Below are positions 1 to 10,236 of a DNA stretch of 64,000 bases, piece by piece. Origin of the DNA: Panicum virgatum (taxonomy: Eukaryota > Streptophyta > Magnoliopsida > Poales > Poaceae); contig NC_053142.1 of NCBI RefSeq assembly GCF_016808335.1, positions 43,319,674 through 43,383,673 on the forward strand, written 5' to 3'. Both the position numbers and the translations under genes were made by a program. Position 1 is the stretch's first letter; every line of letters begins with the position of its first letter. The notes under the pieces were generated by a model. It was not told the origin of the DNA, did no database searches, and saw only the letters and a list, made by a program, of their open reading frames with translations.

Positions 1-251
1 CTATCCAGAAGTCTCTTAACGACTCCCTTCTTTGCAATGAATATTCTGGAATATTGTGATGGTGAAGGCCATGGCTGCCTAAAGACTAATATGGATCTGG
101 TAAGCATAGTATACTATTTTCTTAAACTACATCCCATTTCTGCAATACCCCAATTTTCTTGTTATTATAGTTATGCTTTCTTGCAGGCACGATCAGCTAG
201 GATAAGGGATGGGATGCTGCATTACCGACGAGCTTCTCTAGTTTACTATTG
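1..251 (+). CDS. 3' end of an unrecognised gene (last two exons)
   Basis: The window opens inside an exon. The frame is open from base 1 (LSRSLLTTPFFAMNILEYCD...) and reaches a GT donor (gtaagc) at about 99. A pyrimidine-rich stretch with acceptor ttcttgcag ends at about 185. Joining 98 to 186 keeps the frame (phase 0) and continues ARSARIRDGMLHYRRASLVYY to a TGA at 249-251. The splice signals and clean junction make this more likely a true gene end than a chance reading frame. I do not recognise the protein family; the visible tail has no catalytic motif or membrane segment. Most of the gene lies to the left of the window. Confidence 0.45.
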
Positions 252-783
252 AAGGGTTCCCCTTCCATTTAAATATTTATCTGAAGTATAGTGTGTGCTA
301 GCAAGATTAGTGTCCCTGTGCCTCCTTTCATTGTCCATATATACATGTTACCCTGTTACACAAATTAACTTGGTGAACAAATATGCTGCTAGTAAAGTCA
401 GTCTGTTGTATTCGATGGTGTTCTTCTGCCTATCCGTGACCCATTCTCTCGCCAATTCTTTTTCCCAATGCATTTTGCAAATACAATGTTCGGAGACGGT
501 GACAGGCAGAGATAGCATTTCCAAGACTTAGCGATCATTTTCCTCTAGCGATTAGGATTAGGAACGATGCTTGGCGGAGATGTGCGCGCGTGCGACTGAG
601 GGAAAAAAACAAGCGCTGCCTGCTCGGTCCACGTACACGGCGGTCAAGAAAAAAAACCAGACGCGCTCACTCGCTCCTGTGCGTGCAGTTCCGCCGCGTC
701 GGAACGGCTCGCGCTCGATGAAAACTGCTAGCGGGCTGAGCGAGGGCACTCGGGTGCGCGCCGCCGGCTGGCTCGGGTAGGTT
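252..783. other. 3' flank, no gene seen
   Basis: This is probably the 3' UTR and spacer of the gene ending at 251. The stretch 560-780 is GC-rich with reading frames open on both strands, but none looks like a protein. Confidence 0.4.
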
Positions 784-1640
784 TTACCATAACTCACCCA
801 TGGCTTGGTTCCTTGTATGCATATAAGCTAGCCAATCTTTGTATGCATCTAATTCAGATTCTTGCACTTCTTCTTCTTCATCATGATCTGAGGAGACTCT
901 ATTGGATTTTACTGGTGTTATGGCCACAGACGGGTTTGCTATTGGATTCTTTGACAAAACTATTCTGACCTCCCTCTCTTCCTCGTTACTCTTTATCATT
1001 GTATCTACATCAAAATCGAACTCGATGTTATTAAGTGTTGCTTCCGCAGGAGCTTCAGCACTTCTCTTCTTGTAGTACATGTAGTCCCTGGACCGATACC
1101 CCAATTTTGATTTCATTGATGTTAAGTTACCAATCGTGATTTGACCCAAGTAAGCTCTATAGGTCTTAACACGTTCTTCTCCCTCCTCACTCCCCTTGCA
1201 AACAACATGCATGATCCATCTATCATCTATTCTGCGTATTCATCGGTGGCATTTCAATTATTTGTAGTAATTTGCAGTAAATCGCGTTCACAAATAATGC
1301 ATGAAATCTAGGGTGGCAGTAGCAGGGTATGATCGAAAGGGGAAACAGCGTACCTGGTCTCGGTCTCGTCCTGAGACGAAGGTAGCAAATATTCTGGATC
1401 TTGGCCGTCGTCGAGTGCATCTTCGTCGGCCGAACGCTGTGATGCTCTTTGGGACGAAGCTGGCCCAAAGAGCGAAGTCGTCGCCCTAGGCCTGCTGGAG
1501 ATGGGAGCTCCATTAGTCGCCATGCCAGAGGTTGGTGTGAATATTGGAGGTAGCATCGCCGACGCCGACGCCGACGCAGGTGTGTGCAGCGTTTCTGACG
1601 AGGAAGGGGTCCCCTGTGCCGCCTCGCTCGACGTCGACAT
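784..1640 (-). CDS. Two-exon gene of unknown function, acidic protein of about 245 residues
   Basis: Exon 1 (1640-1354) starts MSTSSEAAQG and is rich in Ser, Ala, Thr and Pro. It ends at a consensus donor (CAG|GTACGC). Exon 2 (1231-784) begins after acceptor ACGCAG. The junction keeps the frame (DETET-R-IDDRWIMHVV). Exon 2 holds a globular-looking segment (YLGQITIGNLTSMKSKLGYR, then DYMYYKKR) followed by an acidic region (DHDEEEEVQE) and a stop at 784-786. The alternation resembles N-terminal regions of some plant transposon-linked proteins, but I cannot name the family. A perfect donor (GTGAGT) lies just before the stop, so a further exon is possible. There is no clear transposon terminus around it. 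The splice-compatible frames and biased composition support a real or recently real gene. Confidence 0.55.
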
Positions 1641-2610
1641 CCTCTTCGCCTGCGTGGTGGAAGGCGAGAACCAACTTGGCGGCGCCTGTCGTCGACTAAC
1701 CCTAACTGACCGATCTAGATTGGTTTTGCGAGGGGATTAGGGAGGGAAAGAAGCATGAGTAGTAGTCAAATAACGTGGCATTTCGCAACAACGTGGGCCC
1801 AGTGATGGTAGCGCGGTAGTTTGGTGCTTTCTTAAAAATTTCGGATGGAAAAACTTGCGCCACTTTCCAAATCGCTGGCTACAAAATTTTCGGAATGCTT
1901 GGCGTATTTGAGGAGTGTGTTTTCATGTGTCCCGCTGACGTGCGGATCCCACTATGTTTAATTTATATTTGTAAAGACGAATGATTGAACTTTATCGAGT
2001 TTTATTAATAATGTTTCTATATAAATTAAACTAGTTAACAATTTAACTGAACCCAAATCACACAAGATCATCCAGAATAACAAGATTATCTAGAATAACA
2101 TTCTTCTAGATCACACAAGATCATCCAGATAGACAGTACCAGAATAACATTCATGACAAAAATTTAGTACCAGAGTAACATGCATCACACAAATTAAGTA
2201 ACCAACTAAGGATAGGCAACCAGTGCATACGATATATGAGGACTGAGTTTACACATGGGTTTCCCGAGCCACGAGGACACCACACTAATTAAGGATCACA
2301 AACATGATCCACATCGACACAAGTTAAGAGACACATCAACCAAAGACACAACTTCAGAGACATGCTTCAAGTTTATTTGCTTAACTTCTTGAAGTTCCGC
2401 CCGAGAGCATGCCGAACCGCTTCAAGTGAAGGACCATCACCTGATAGGATCTAAGAACCTCTTGTCTTCGTCATCCCTCTCCTCACTGATTTCCTGATAT
2501 TAACTGAAATCCTGTTAATTGAAATAAAGATAGTAGTCAACTGAACTGTCAGAACAATTGAATTCCTGATGTTAACTGAATTCCTGATGAGTAGCAGTTA
2601 AGAAAGAAAG
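1641..2610. other. Intergenic stretch, no gene seen
   Basis: It contains the promoter side of the 784-1640 gene and then AT-rich DNA. Short reiterated words (tccagaataaca, gtaccagaataaca) recur between 2070 and 2180. No coding frame or RNA gene is recognisable. Confidence 0.5.
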
Positions 2611-2860
2611 CAAACATGTTAACTGAAATATAATCCTGAATGTCTTTCTGGTGCATCTAGTCTGCAAGATATTCAACAAAATATATAACCACTCACAAAG
2701 TTGCATATAAACGAAGATTGTACCAGTCCAACTAAAGTGTTGTCCGCAATGACATTTGCTACTTTATAAAGCAAACATGTTAACTAAATTCTTGAATGCC
2801 TTTTCTGGTGCATCTAGTCTGCAAGATCTTCAGCAAAATATATCACCACACACAGATAAC
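2611..2860. repeat. Direct repeat, about 88 bp, two copies
   Basis: The copies lie at about 2611-2698 and 2770-2858. Both share the words gcaaacatgttaact and ctggtgcatctagtctgcaa, followed by a near-identical caaaatatat tail, with scattered mismatches. They are separated by about 70 bp and lie downstream of the F-box pseudogene. Confidence 0.6.
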
Positions 2861-2890
2861 CAACCTGCATTGCTAAATTAGCTACAATAA

Positions 2891-3614
2891 TCAAGGCCAT
2901 ACTGAATTGAAGTAAGTTGCGCTCTCTGATCTAATCCTACACTCCTCACTGCAAAAGAGTTGGCGTCCTTCCCAGGTGGCGTCTGAACCACACATGGGCC
3001 GGCTGGCGCACCGATGGTCGCTGTGAATGCGAGACACCGGCTTCTGCAAGGGAACCCTACGAGGAGTTAGGGGCACCACATTCGCCGACACCAGCAGGGC
3101 CTGCTGGCGTAACCGCACACAAGCCATGTTCGCCCATGTCGCCGGTGCTCCCGCCCCTGTGTTGTCGCCCTCGATCTTCCTGAACAGCTCCATGGCAGTA
3201 GCATCTTCTTCGGCGCCGCTGTTGGGCCTGTACTTGTACACGGCGAGGACGTACATGGCGACTTGATGCCCGGCCTTGGTGGCGCACTCGAGCATGTCGA
3301 GGCTAGGCCGGAGATCGCCGCGTGCCTCCACCAAGACCATGCGCATCCCCGTGAAGAAGCACGCCACCGGGTTGCCGACCTTGGACAGATTGATGATGAG
3401 GTTCTGGCAGAAGCCGTTGTCGTAGTACAAATCCCACGACCCAATCGGCAGCAGGGGATGCACTGCAAGGCGCCGCCCGACCTCCGGCATGCGGCAAACC
3501 TGTCGCATTTTCTTGCAGGCCGCCCTCAGGGAGCCGACCTCGGCCGCCGCAAAGTCTGAAGACTCGGCGAGGCGGGGGCGATCTCAACTGCAATCTCAGT
3601 CGGGAGATTCTCCA
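2891..3614 (-). pseudogene. F-box / C-terminal zinc-motif protein, frameshifted copy A
   Basis: The ATG at 3614-3612 opens an F-box-like start (MENLPTEIAVEIA). The frame then runs into an unrelated reading, while the expected continuation (RLAESSDFAAAEVGSLRAAC) appears in the neighbouring frame from about 3575. A single-base loss in a run of C near 3577 explains this. Downstream the frame is open to 2891 and shows the family layout: VGRRLAVHPLLP, a GNPVACFFTGM segment, a Sel1-like helix (ATKAGHQVAMYVLAVY), and a C-terminal Cys cluster (FCSEECRIR). Family members in grasses occur in large tandem arrays and are thought to be SCF substrate adaptors. The paralogue at 4127-4882 is in the same orientation, which indicates tandem duplication. 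A sequencing error at the C run cannot be excluded. Confidence 0.7.
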
Positions 3615-4126
3615 TCAGAAGTGAGGAAGACGAGGGATGCAGAGGGCGCGTGCTGGGATGCTGTGAGGAGGGGATGCTGATCAATTGGATGCGAGAAACA
3701 GATGAGAAAACCCCAATTTGATGGTAGGGGAAGGGCAAGGGCAAGGGCATGTTCTTGATGGTTCCGCCGTGTCTCCTCGGTTTCTGAGCACGGAAACAGT
3801 AGCAGCGGCGTCGACTTGTGGGACCCGCCGTATTACTAGATTGGAATATACGGAGGAGAAGATGGAAGTGGGGAATTCAGATTAGAGTCCAAAAAAAAAC
3901 ACTTCAAATTTAAGTATTCACCAAACAGCACTCGTTTAACACAATGGAAAAAACTAAAGAAATTAAACTTCATACGATTCTATCATCAACAAAAATAGTA
4001 CAATTTTTTGTGCCTCATACCACACTAGTACACATAAAATTTGGTCTACTCAGTTGTAGCTTAAGATAGGAGAAGTTGCGACACTGGGAAGTTGGTCTTT
4101 TGCATTTGGTAGAGTCATGGGAATTT
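3615..4126. other. Spacer between the two F-box copies
   Basis: This holds the upstream region of copy A and the downstream region of copy B. The stretch at 3840-3890 resembles 5060-5130 upstream of copy B, as expected if the promoter was duplicated together with the gene. No other gene is seen. Confidence 0.45.
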
Positions 4127-4882
4127 TTACCTGGCAATGTTTTTTTCATTCAATGTTTCCATGACTATGTAGAAGAACCAATCACACTCGTTGCAGATCC
4201 GACACTCCTCGCTGTAGAACCTGCGCCACGAGTACCAAGCATACCATCCTGCGTGCTCGCCACAGCCGCCTCCCGCACACTGATGTTCGTCCTAGCGATG
4301 CACGGGTGTCGGCACACCAACCGCCGACGGTGCCAAGTCTCACAGCGCCGAAATGATTCGGCAGCGGCATTTCGTACAAGTCTTGTTGTTCCAAGGAAGC
4401 GCCGGCGCGCCCGGTTCGGGTCCCTCGACCATGCGCAGGAGCCGCCGGGCCTCGTCGTCGTCGCCATCGCCGTTGTTGGGCATGTATAGCAAGAGGGCGA
4501 GGGCGTAAATCGCTACCTTGTGTCCTGCCTCTATGGCGCGCCTAAGCGGGTCGAGGCATAGCATAATTGCGTTGTGCTGCTTCCTGAAGACGAGGCACAT
4601 CCCGCAGCGGAAGCAGGCCTCCGGGTTGCCGATGGTGGCCAGTCCGGTGATGAGCGTCGCGCGATATTCCGGTCCCAGGTAGAATCGACGCCGCAGCACA
4701 CGACGCTGGGCTAGGCGTCTGCCGACCTTGGCGGCGCCGCACACCATGCACATTGCCTTGCAGGTTGCGCGCAGATTGCCGAGATCCGCCATGGCATCCT
4801 CTACCTGAGCAGCGATGCGGGAGGTGATCTCAATCGTCAGCTCCATCGGGATTTGCACCAGCCTCGACGCCTCGTAGCGCAT
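4127..4882 (-). pseudogene. F-box / C-terminal zinc-motif protein, copy B with two in-frame stops
   Basis: The ATG at 4882 (MRYEASRLVQIPMELTIEIT) leads into the F-box (SRIAAQ...LGNLRATCKAM), then GNPEACFRCGM, a Sel1-like helix (AIEAGHKVAIYALALLLY) and Cys pairs (CTKCRC). A TGA stops the frame at about 4340, and a second in-frame stop (TAG) lies near 4291. The same frame then stays open through QCAGGGCGEH and FYSEECRICNECDWFFYIV to TAA at 4127-4129. The C-terminal zinc-type motif matches that of copy A and lies in register after the stops, so it was once part of this protein. The truncated protein would keep the F-box but lose the terminal Cys motif. The LTR element at 5180 begins about 300 bp upstream of the start and may have displaced the promoter. 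Confidence 0.7.
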
Positions 4883-5179
4883 TGCGGCGACCTTCTCCGT
4901 GGAGCGATTGCAGTTCGTCACGTGCGCAGGAGGAGTGGATATGCGAAGCGGTGCAACCCTACGAAGATCAGGTAGCAGATGAAGGCGAGAAGCCAGGGGA
5001 GAAGGAGAAGAACCGCCGCCGGGCCATGTGTGGGATCGGATGGCTAATATGCGCGGGATTAGGGGTGGGAATTTTAGACTTGAAATGAAATTATTGGAGG
5101 AAGATGGAGGGAAAATATTGGATCCACGGAAAATTAGATTTAGGGGGTCCCACGGTACTGGCTTTAAGAAGATTGCGCT

Positions 5180-6162
5180 TTTCGTAGCTCTAGAAGGAGG
5201 GCTACAGCCGGGTGGCGTAGTGCACCCGCCTAATCCCTGAGGGTGGTTACTCGGGGAAGCGCAAGTAATCCGTCAGATCTACTCATGAAGCAAGAACACA
5301 AGAACACTCAGGGATTTAGAGTGGTTCGGGCCACCGGAGCGTAATACCATACGTCCACTGAGAGATGTATTGCTCTTGTGTCTATGGATGAGTCTATCCT
5401 CTGCCTCTCAGTCCTCTATTTGGACATGAGTACTTCTCTAACGGGCGTCTCCCTTTTATAGTGCAAGGTAGACGCGTACACAAGCGTTGGACCCCGACAA
5501 GTGGGCCCAATGAGGATGTATAGTATACCACGAAAAAGACATTAATGGTGCTACAGTGGTTGAGAATCTCTCCCCGGATATGCTCCATCGCACTGCAGAC
5601 TCTCTGACCGAGGGGGGTCTTCACTTGTCCCATCGGCGAGGCGCCCATTGAGGCAGTGTAGGTTGCGGCGTAGACTATTGGGTCTACCGCGTAGGCGTCA
5701 TGATGGGCAAAGATGAGCTATCGTGTCTAACTGGCGTAGCAAACTGACGCGCGTGCCATGGGCGGAGACAGCGGCTGCACTGTGTGCCTTGGTAATGCGC
5801 GATCAACAGTACAGCCTGGCAAAAGTCGCCTCGGACTCTGCTGTGGCAAAGCGCACTTACGTCTCCCGCATTGAATGCGGTAGGTGGGCGAGTCTTCCAG
5901 TGAAGCCTCATGACCGTGCATGTGTCCATACCTGTGGACACGTGGCGGCTCCGGACCAGCCTCAGGTGGCTCCGTGAGAGGTCCGGGGGCCCCCGGCTGT
6001 TTGGACTGAGCGCTCCCTTCTCCGGGGCCGTTGGCCGGGTGAGAAGGGCTCCGGACCACGGGGGGTCCAGTTGCTTAGGTCGCCAGCGCGTAGCCAAGGA
6101 TAACTACGAGGCTCTTGCCTAGACACAGCAAGAAGGGGTACCCTAGTCCAGGGGTACCGACG
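5180..6162 (-). repeat. 3' LTR of the non-autonomous element (983 bp)
   Basis: It is closely similar to 9088-10231 but lacks about 160 bp of G-rich sequence found there. A TATA box in minus orientation lies at 5452-5461. Its termini carry point changes (second base g to t, last base a to g). Confidence 0.85.
5452..5461 (-). promoter_or_regulatory. LTR TATA box
   Basis: It reads CTATAAAAGG on the minus strand. The same box occurs at the same place in the other two LTRs of this family (about 9360-9369 and 62646-62654), which supports a minus-strand transcript. Confidence 0.6.
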
Positions 6163-6349
6163 GTGGGCCCCGGGCCCACCTCGGGGGAGGTATGAACCAG
6201 TAGGTGGGGCCATTATCGTGATGTGTTCTGGCACAACTTGGCTGTGTTGGCGTGCTCTTGTCGCGAGCGGGTGTTCCGGACCCCCTAAAGGCCGGAGCAC
6301 TTGTTGCCAGATTCAGGTACTAGAGCGCTCTCCGCAGGGGGGCGAAGGT

Positions 6350-7829
6350 GCAGGCTTAGGGTACGGAACCAAGGTAAGCGGCTGCACGGACCTCGAACCG
6401 CCCAGGGAGCGAGCACCACTTCCCCGCACCCGGCTCCAGGCGACCAAGGCGAGTGGTCTCCACCGGAGCGGGCCACCGGAGTGGACATGAGCGACCATGG
6501 CGAGCGGTCTCTGCCGGAGCGGGCCACCGGAGTGGACTTGGGCGACCGTGGCGAGCGGTCTCCGCCGGAGCGGGCCACCGGAGTGGACTTGAGCGACCGT
6601 GGAGAGCGGTCTCCGCCGGAGCGGGCCACTGGAGTGGACTTGGGCGACCGTGGCGAGCGGTCTCCGCCGGAGCGGGCCACCAGAGTGGACTTGAGCGATC
6701 ATGGCGAGCGGTCTCCGCCGGAGCGGGCCACCGAAGTGGACTTGGGCGACCGTGGCGAGCGGTCTCCGCCGGAGCGGGCCACCAGAGTGGACTTGAGCGA
6801 CCGTGGTGAGCAGTCTATGCCGGAGCGGGCCACCGGAGTGGACTTGGGCGACCGTGGCGAGCGGTCTCCGCCGGAGCGGGCCACCGGAGTGGACTTGAGC
6901 GACCGTGGCGAGCGGTCTCCGCCGGAGCGGGCCACCGGAGTGGACTTGAGCGACCGTGGCGAGTGGTCTCCGCCGGAGCGGGCCACCGGAGTGGACTTGA
7001 GCGACCGTGGAGAGCGGTCTCCGCCGGAGCGGGCCACCGGAGTGGACTTGGGCGACCGTGGCGAGCGGTTTCCGCCGGAGCGGGCCACCGGAGTGGACTT
7101 GAGCGATCGTGGTGAGCGGTCTCCGCCGGAGCGGGCCACCAAAGTGGACTTGGGCGACCATGGCGAGCGGTCTCCGCCGGAGCGGGCCACCGGAGTGGAC
7201 TTGAGCGACCGTGGCGAGCGGTCTATGCCGGAGCGGGCCACCGGAGTGGACTTGGGCGACCGTGGCGAGCGGTCTCCGCCGGAGCGGGCCACCGGAGTGG
7301 ACTTGAGCGACCGTGGCGAGCGGTCTATGCCGGAGCGGGCCACCGGAGTGGACTTGGGCGACCGTGGCGAGCGGTCTCCGCCGGAGCGGGCCACCGGAGT
7401 GGACTTGAGCGACCGTGGCGAGCGGTCTCCGCCGGAGCGGGCCACCGGAGTGGACTTGAGCGACCATGGCGAGGGGTCTCCGCCGGAGCGGGCCACCGGA
7501 GTGGACTTGAGCGACCGTGGCGAGCCGTCTCCGCCGGAGCGGGCCACCGGAGTGGACTTGAGCGACTGTGGCGAGCGGTCTCCGCCGGAGCGGCCACCGG
7601 AGTGGACTTGGGCTGTCGCCATCGATCCAATGAGATACATCACCGGACCTCGCGGTAAGGCATAGGAAACCACGCCTTATACTAGAAAGGAGTCCGGACC
7701 TCTAGGTACGGCAGCCTCGGATACTAGGGTACTCGTTACAGGGCAGTGAAGTGCGTAGGCTTAGGGTACATTACCAGGCTAAGCGGCTACGCAGATCTTC
7801 TCTACCCCAGGATACAAGCACCACTTCCC
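6350..7829. repeat. Short direct repeats bracketing the minisatellite
   Basis: A block with taggcttagggta, then ctaagcggct, then agcaccacttccc occurs before the array (about 6350-6425) and again after it (about 7758-7829). The array thus sits between two copies of one segment. Confidence 0.55.
6451..7606. repeat. 51-bp minisatellite, 22 full units plus a partial unit
   Basis: Units begin gagcggtctccgccggagcg and repeat every 51 bp from 6451 to 7572, with a last shortened unit to about 7606. Because 51 is divisible by 3 and the unit has no stop codons in several frames, long frames are open on both strands. One on the plus strand runs 6301-7665 and translates to a 17-residue repeat (GERSPPERATGVDLSDR). 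Units alternate between two forms (ttgagcgacc and ttgggcgacc), giving a 102-bp layer. A 10-unit (510-bp) layer is also visible. The sister element at 63770 has 52-bp units, which would shift frame at every unit, so I regard these frames as by-products rather than genes. Confidence 0.95.
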
Positions 7830-9064
7830 CGGAGCAGGTCCCTAGGAGTTTGGACCGCCTTCCAGCTAGAAGGGGTGTCCCAACCTGACCACCGGCAGCA
7901 ACTCAATTTGGATCGTTAGCGAAGAGAAGAAAGACTCCGCACGGGAGAAGGAAATAATGCAAGCTGAATGGACGAGTGCAATTAAGTTAATGTAAAGATA
8001 AGACTGAGAAGCGAATCTCCTTTATTACTTGATTCGTGGTGTACATCAGAGGTCGGGATTACGAGGGCGGACCTCAACCGCTCTGGACCACTCGCTTGTG
8101 TCGCCTGTTTGTGCGATGAAGCCAGAGGTCGGGTTTACAAGGGCGGACCTTTACCGCTCTGGACCACACGTAGGCACCACATCATTACAAAGGAGAAACA
8201 CGCTCAATCCTATCTAGGAGTAACCTTCAGCCGTCGTCCCGTAAGGCATGCACGTTCCTGGCCGGAGTGGAACTGCCACCTTGGGGGCTCCTCTTAGTTG
8301 TTGGAGGCGAACGCGCCCTGGACGTGCCTGTACATCATCATCCAGCATCACCTCGGGACTTTGCAGGGCCCTTCCCAGCACAAGAACTGTTTCATGCTCA
8401 GATAGCATGAGAATAATTTCTTTGGCTTTGAATGGGAGTGGCCCAGCCGTCACCGGCCGCCGTCGGAAGCCTGCCTGATGGCCGCTCATAGTGAGTTGAA
8501 GCCAGCTTGACACCCTGGCGCAGTGAAAGGACGGGTGCTCGTTTGGACGAGCACAGAGCGTGGAGAAGGGCAGTCGTTCGCCGGCTCCACCTTGGTGCTG
8601 GCACAGGGCCCCCGCGCATTGCGGCGGAGGTCGACGCCTGTCTGCAGCAGCTCCAAGGGAGGCTTGAGCCTGGCGAGGGAGAAGGCGACGGACATCCTTC
8701 CCGAGTCACAACCGTCGGCTCCAGGCTCCATCTTGAGAGGAAACCTTGAGCCGACGCCATGCCACCGCAGGGGACCCCCGGTGGTTGCTTGAGAGAAAAC
8801 CTTGAGCCGACGCTAAGGTGTCGTAGGGTGACGCGCAGCATGCGTTGCCGCTACGCGCCACCGCGCCGGCTCTGAGGTGTCGTAGTGGCGACGCACAGCA
8901 GGCGCCGCTGCCGTGCGCCACCGCACCGAGGGTACTGCCGCCTCGGTGCCGGGGCATGCGGCGTGGGCGACGCCATGCCTGTCTAAATCTTCTCGTTGTT
9001 GTTGCAGAGGATTAGCCCAAACTCAGCAGCCTGGAGGTCAGCGGAGATCTGGCCTACGCCTGCG
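7830..9064 (-). other. Internal non-coding region of the LTR element
   Basis: This is the 5' leader region of the minus-strand element. It has local duplications (aaaccttgagccgacgc twice at 8741-8815; a gaggtcggg...tttaccgctctggaccac-like block twice at 8046-8165). No retroviral-type protein motif is visible on either strand. Confidence 0.5.
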
Positions 9065-9087
9065 CGCTCCCCACGGACGGCGCCAAA
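9065..9087 (-). other. Probable primer-binding site
   Basis: Directly inside the 9088 LTR edge the minus strand reads TTTGGCGCCGTCCGTGGGGA. This has the form found just after the 5' LTR in many grass Ty3-type elements. The matching tRNA was not checked. Confidence 0.5.
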
Positions 9088-10231
9088 TGTCGTAGCTCTA
9101 GAAGGAGGGCTACAGCTAGGTGGCATAGTGCACCCGCCTAATCCCTGAGGGTGGTTACTCAGGGAAGCGCAAGTAATCTGTCAGATCTACTCATGAAGCA
9201 AGAACACAAGAACACTTAGGGATTTAGAGTGGTTCGGGCTGCCGGAGCGTAATACCCTACGTCCACTGAGAGATGTATTGCTCTTGTGTCTGTGGATGAG
9301 TCTATCCTCTGCCTCTCAGTCCTCTGTTTGGACCTGAGTCCTTCTCTAACGGGTGTCTCCCTTTTATAGCGCAAGGTAGACGCGTACACAGGCATTGGAC
9401 CCCGACAGGTGGGCCCAACGAGGATGTATAGTATACCACGAAAAAGACATTAATGGTGCTACAGTGGTTGAGAATCTCTCCCCGGATATGCTCCATCGCA
9501 CTGCAGACTCTCTGACCGAGGGGGGTCTTCACTTGTCCCATCGGCGAGGCGCCCGTTGAGGCAGTATAGGTTGCGGCGTAGACTGTTGGGTCTACCGCGT
9601 AGGCGTCATGATGGGCAAAGCTGAGCTGTTATGTCTAACTGGCGTAGCAGACTGACGCGCGTGGCGTGGGCGGCGCCAGCGGCTACACTGTGCGCCTTGG
9701 TAATGCGTGATCAATAGTATAGCCTGGCAAAAGTCGCCTCGGGCTCTGCTGTGGCAGAGCGCACTTACGTCTCCCGCATTGAATGTAGTAGGTGGACGAG
9801 TCTTCCAGTGAAGCCTCACGACCATGCGTGTGTCCGTACCTGTGGACACATGGCAGCTCCAGACCAGGCTCAGGCGGGGAGTTGGTTCCCTCCCCGCTGA
9901 GGGGTCCGGATAGTATATGAGGGTCCGGGGCCCCTGAGGGGGGGGGTCCGGGGCGTCGTAGGACGATCCGGGGCTCCGTGGGAGGACCGGGGCTCCGTGG
10001 GAGGTCCGGGGGCTCCCGGCTGTTTGGACTGAGCGCTCCCTTCTCTGGGGCACGTGGAGTCACTGGACCCTTCCCAAGCAAGGAATGGGTCCGGGGCCAT
10101 TGGCCGGGTGAGAAGGGCTCCGGACCACGGGGGGTCCGGTTGCTTAGGTCGCCAGCGCGTAGTCAAGGATAACTACGAGGCTCTTGCCTAGACACAGTAA
10201 GAAGGGGTACCCTTGTCCAGGGGTACCGACA
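9088..10231 (-). repeat. 5' LTR of the non-autonomous element (1144 bp)
   Basis: It starts tgtcgtagct and ends ggtaccgaca on the plus strand. It includes a TATA box at about 9360-9369 and a G-rich block at 9880-10030 made of gggtccgggg-like words. Target duplication gcgct follows at 10232-10236. Confidence 0.85.
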
Positions 10232-10236
10232 GCGCT

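Larger units (their letters stand above)
5180..10231 (-). mobile_element. Non-autonomous LTR retrotransposon with internal minisatellite
   Basis: Two direct LTRs (5180-6162 and 9088-10231) enclose 2.9 kb. The element is flanked by the 5-bp duplication gcgct (5175-5179 and 10232-10236). Direction is minus: the LTR TATA boxes read CTATAAAAGG on the minus strand, a primer-binding-like sequence (TTTGGCGCCGTCCG) follows the 9088 LTR edge, and a purine-rich/GC tract abuts the other LTR. The terminal TGTCG...CGACA is intact in the 9088-10231 LTR and mutated at both ends of the other (TTTCG and CGACG). No gag, protease, RT or integrase sequence was found in the interior. Movement would therefore need enzymes from another, probably Ty3-type, element. 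A related element starts at 62377. Confidence 0.85.

Noticed and set aside
6301..7665. Long plus-strand frame (454 codons) and opposing minus-strand frames over the minisatellite
   Set aside because: All come from one stop-free 51-bp unit, and the sister element's 52-bp unit breaks every frame.
8214..8841. Possible gag remnant in the LTR element interior
   Set aside because: No zinc knuckle or gag-like helix pattern. Composition and overlapping frames suggest non-coding leader.
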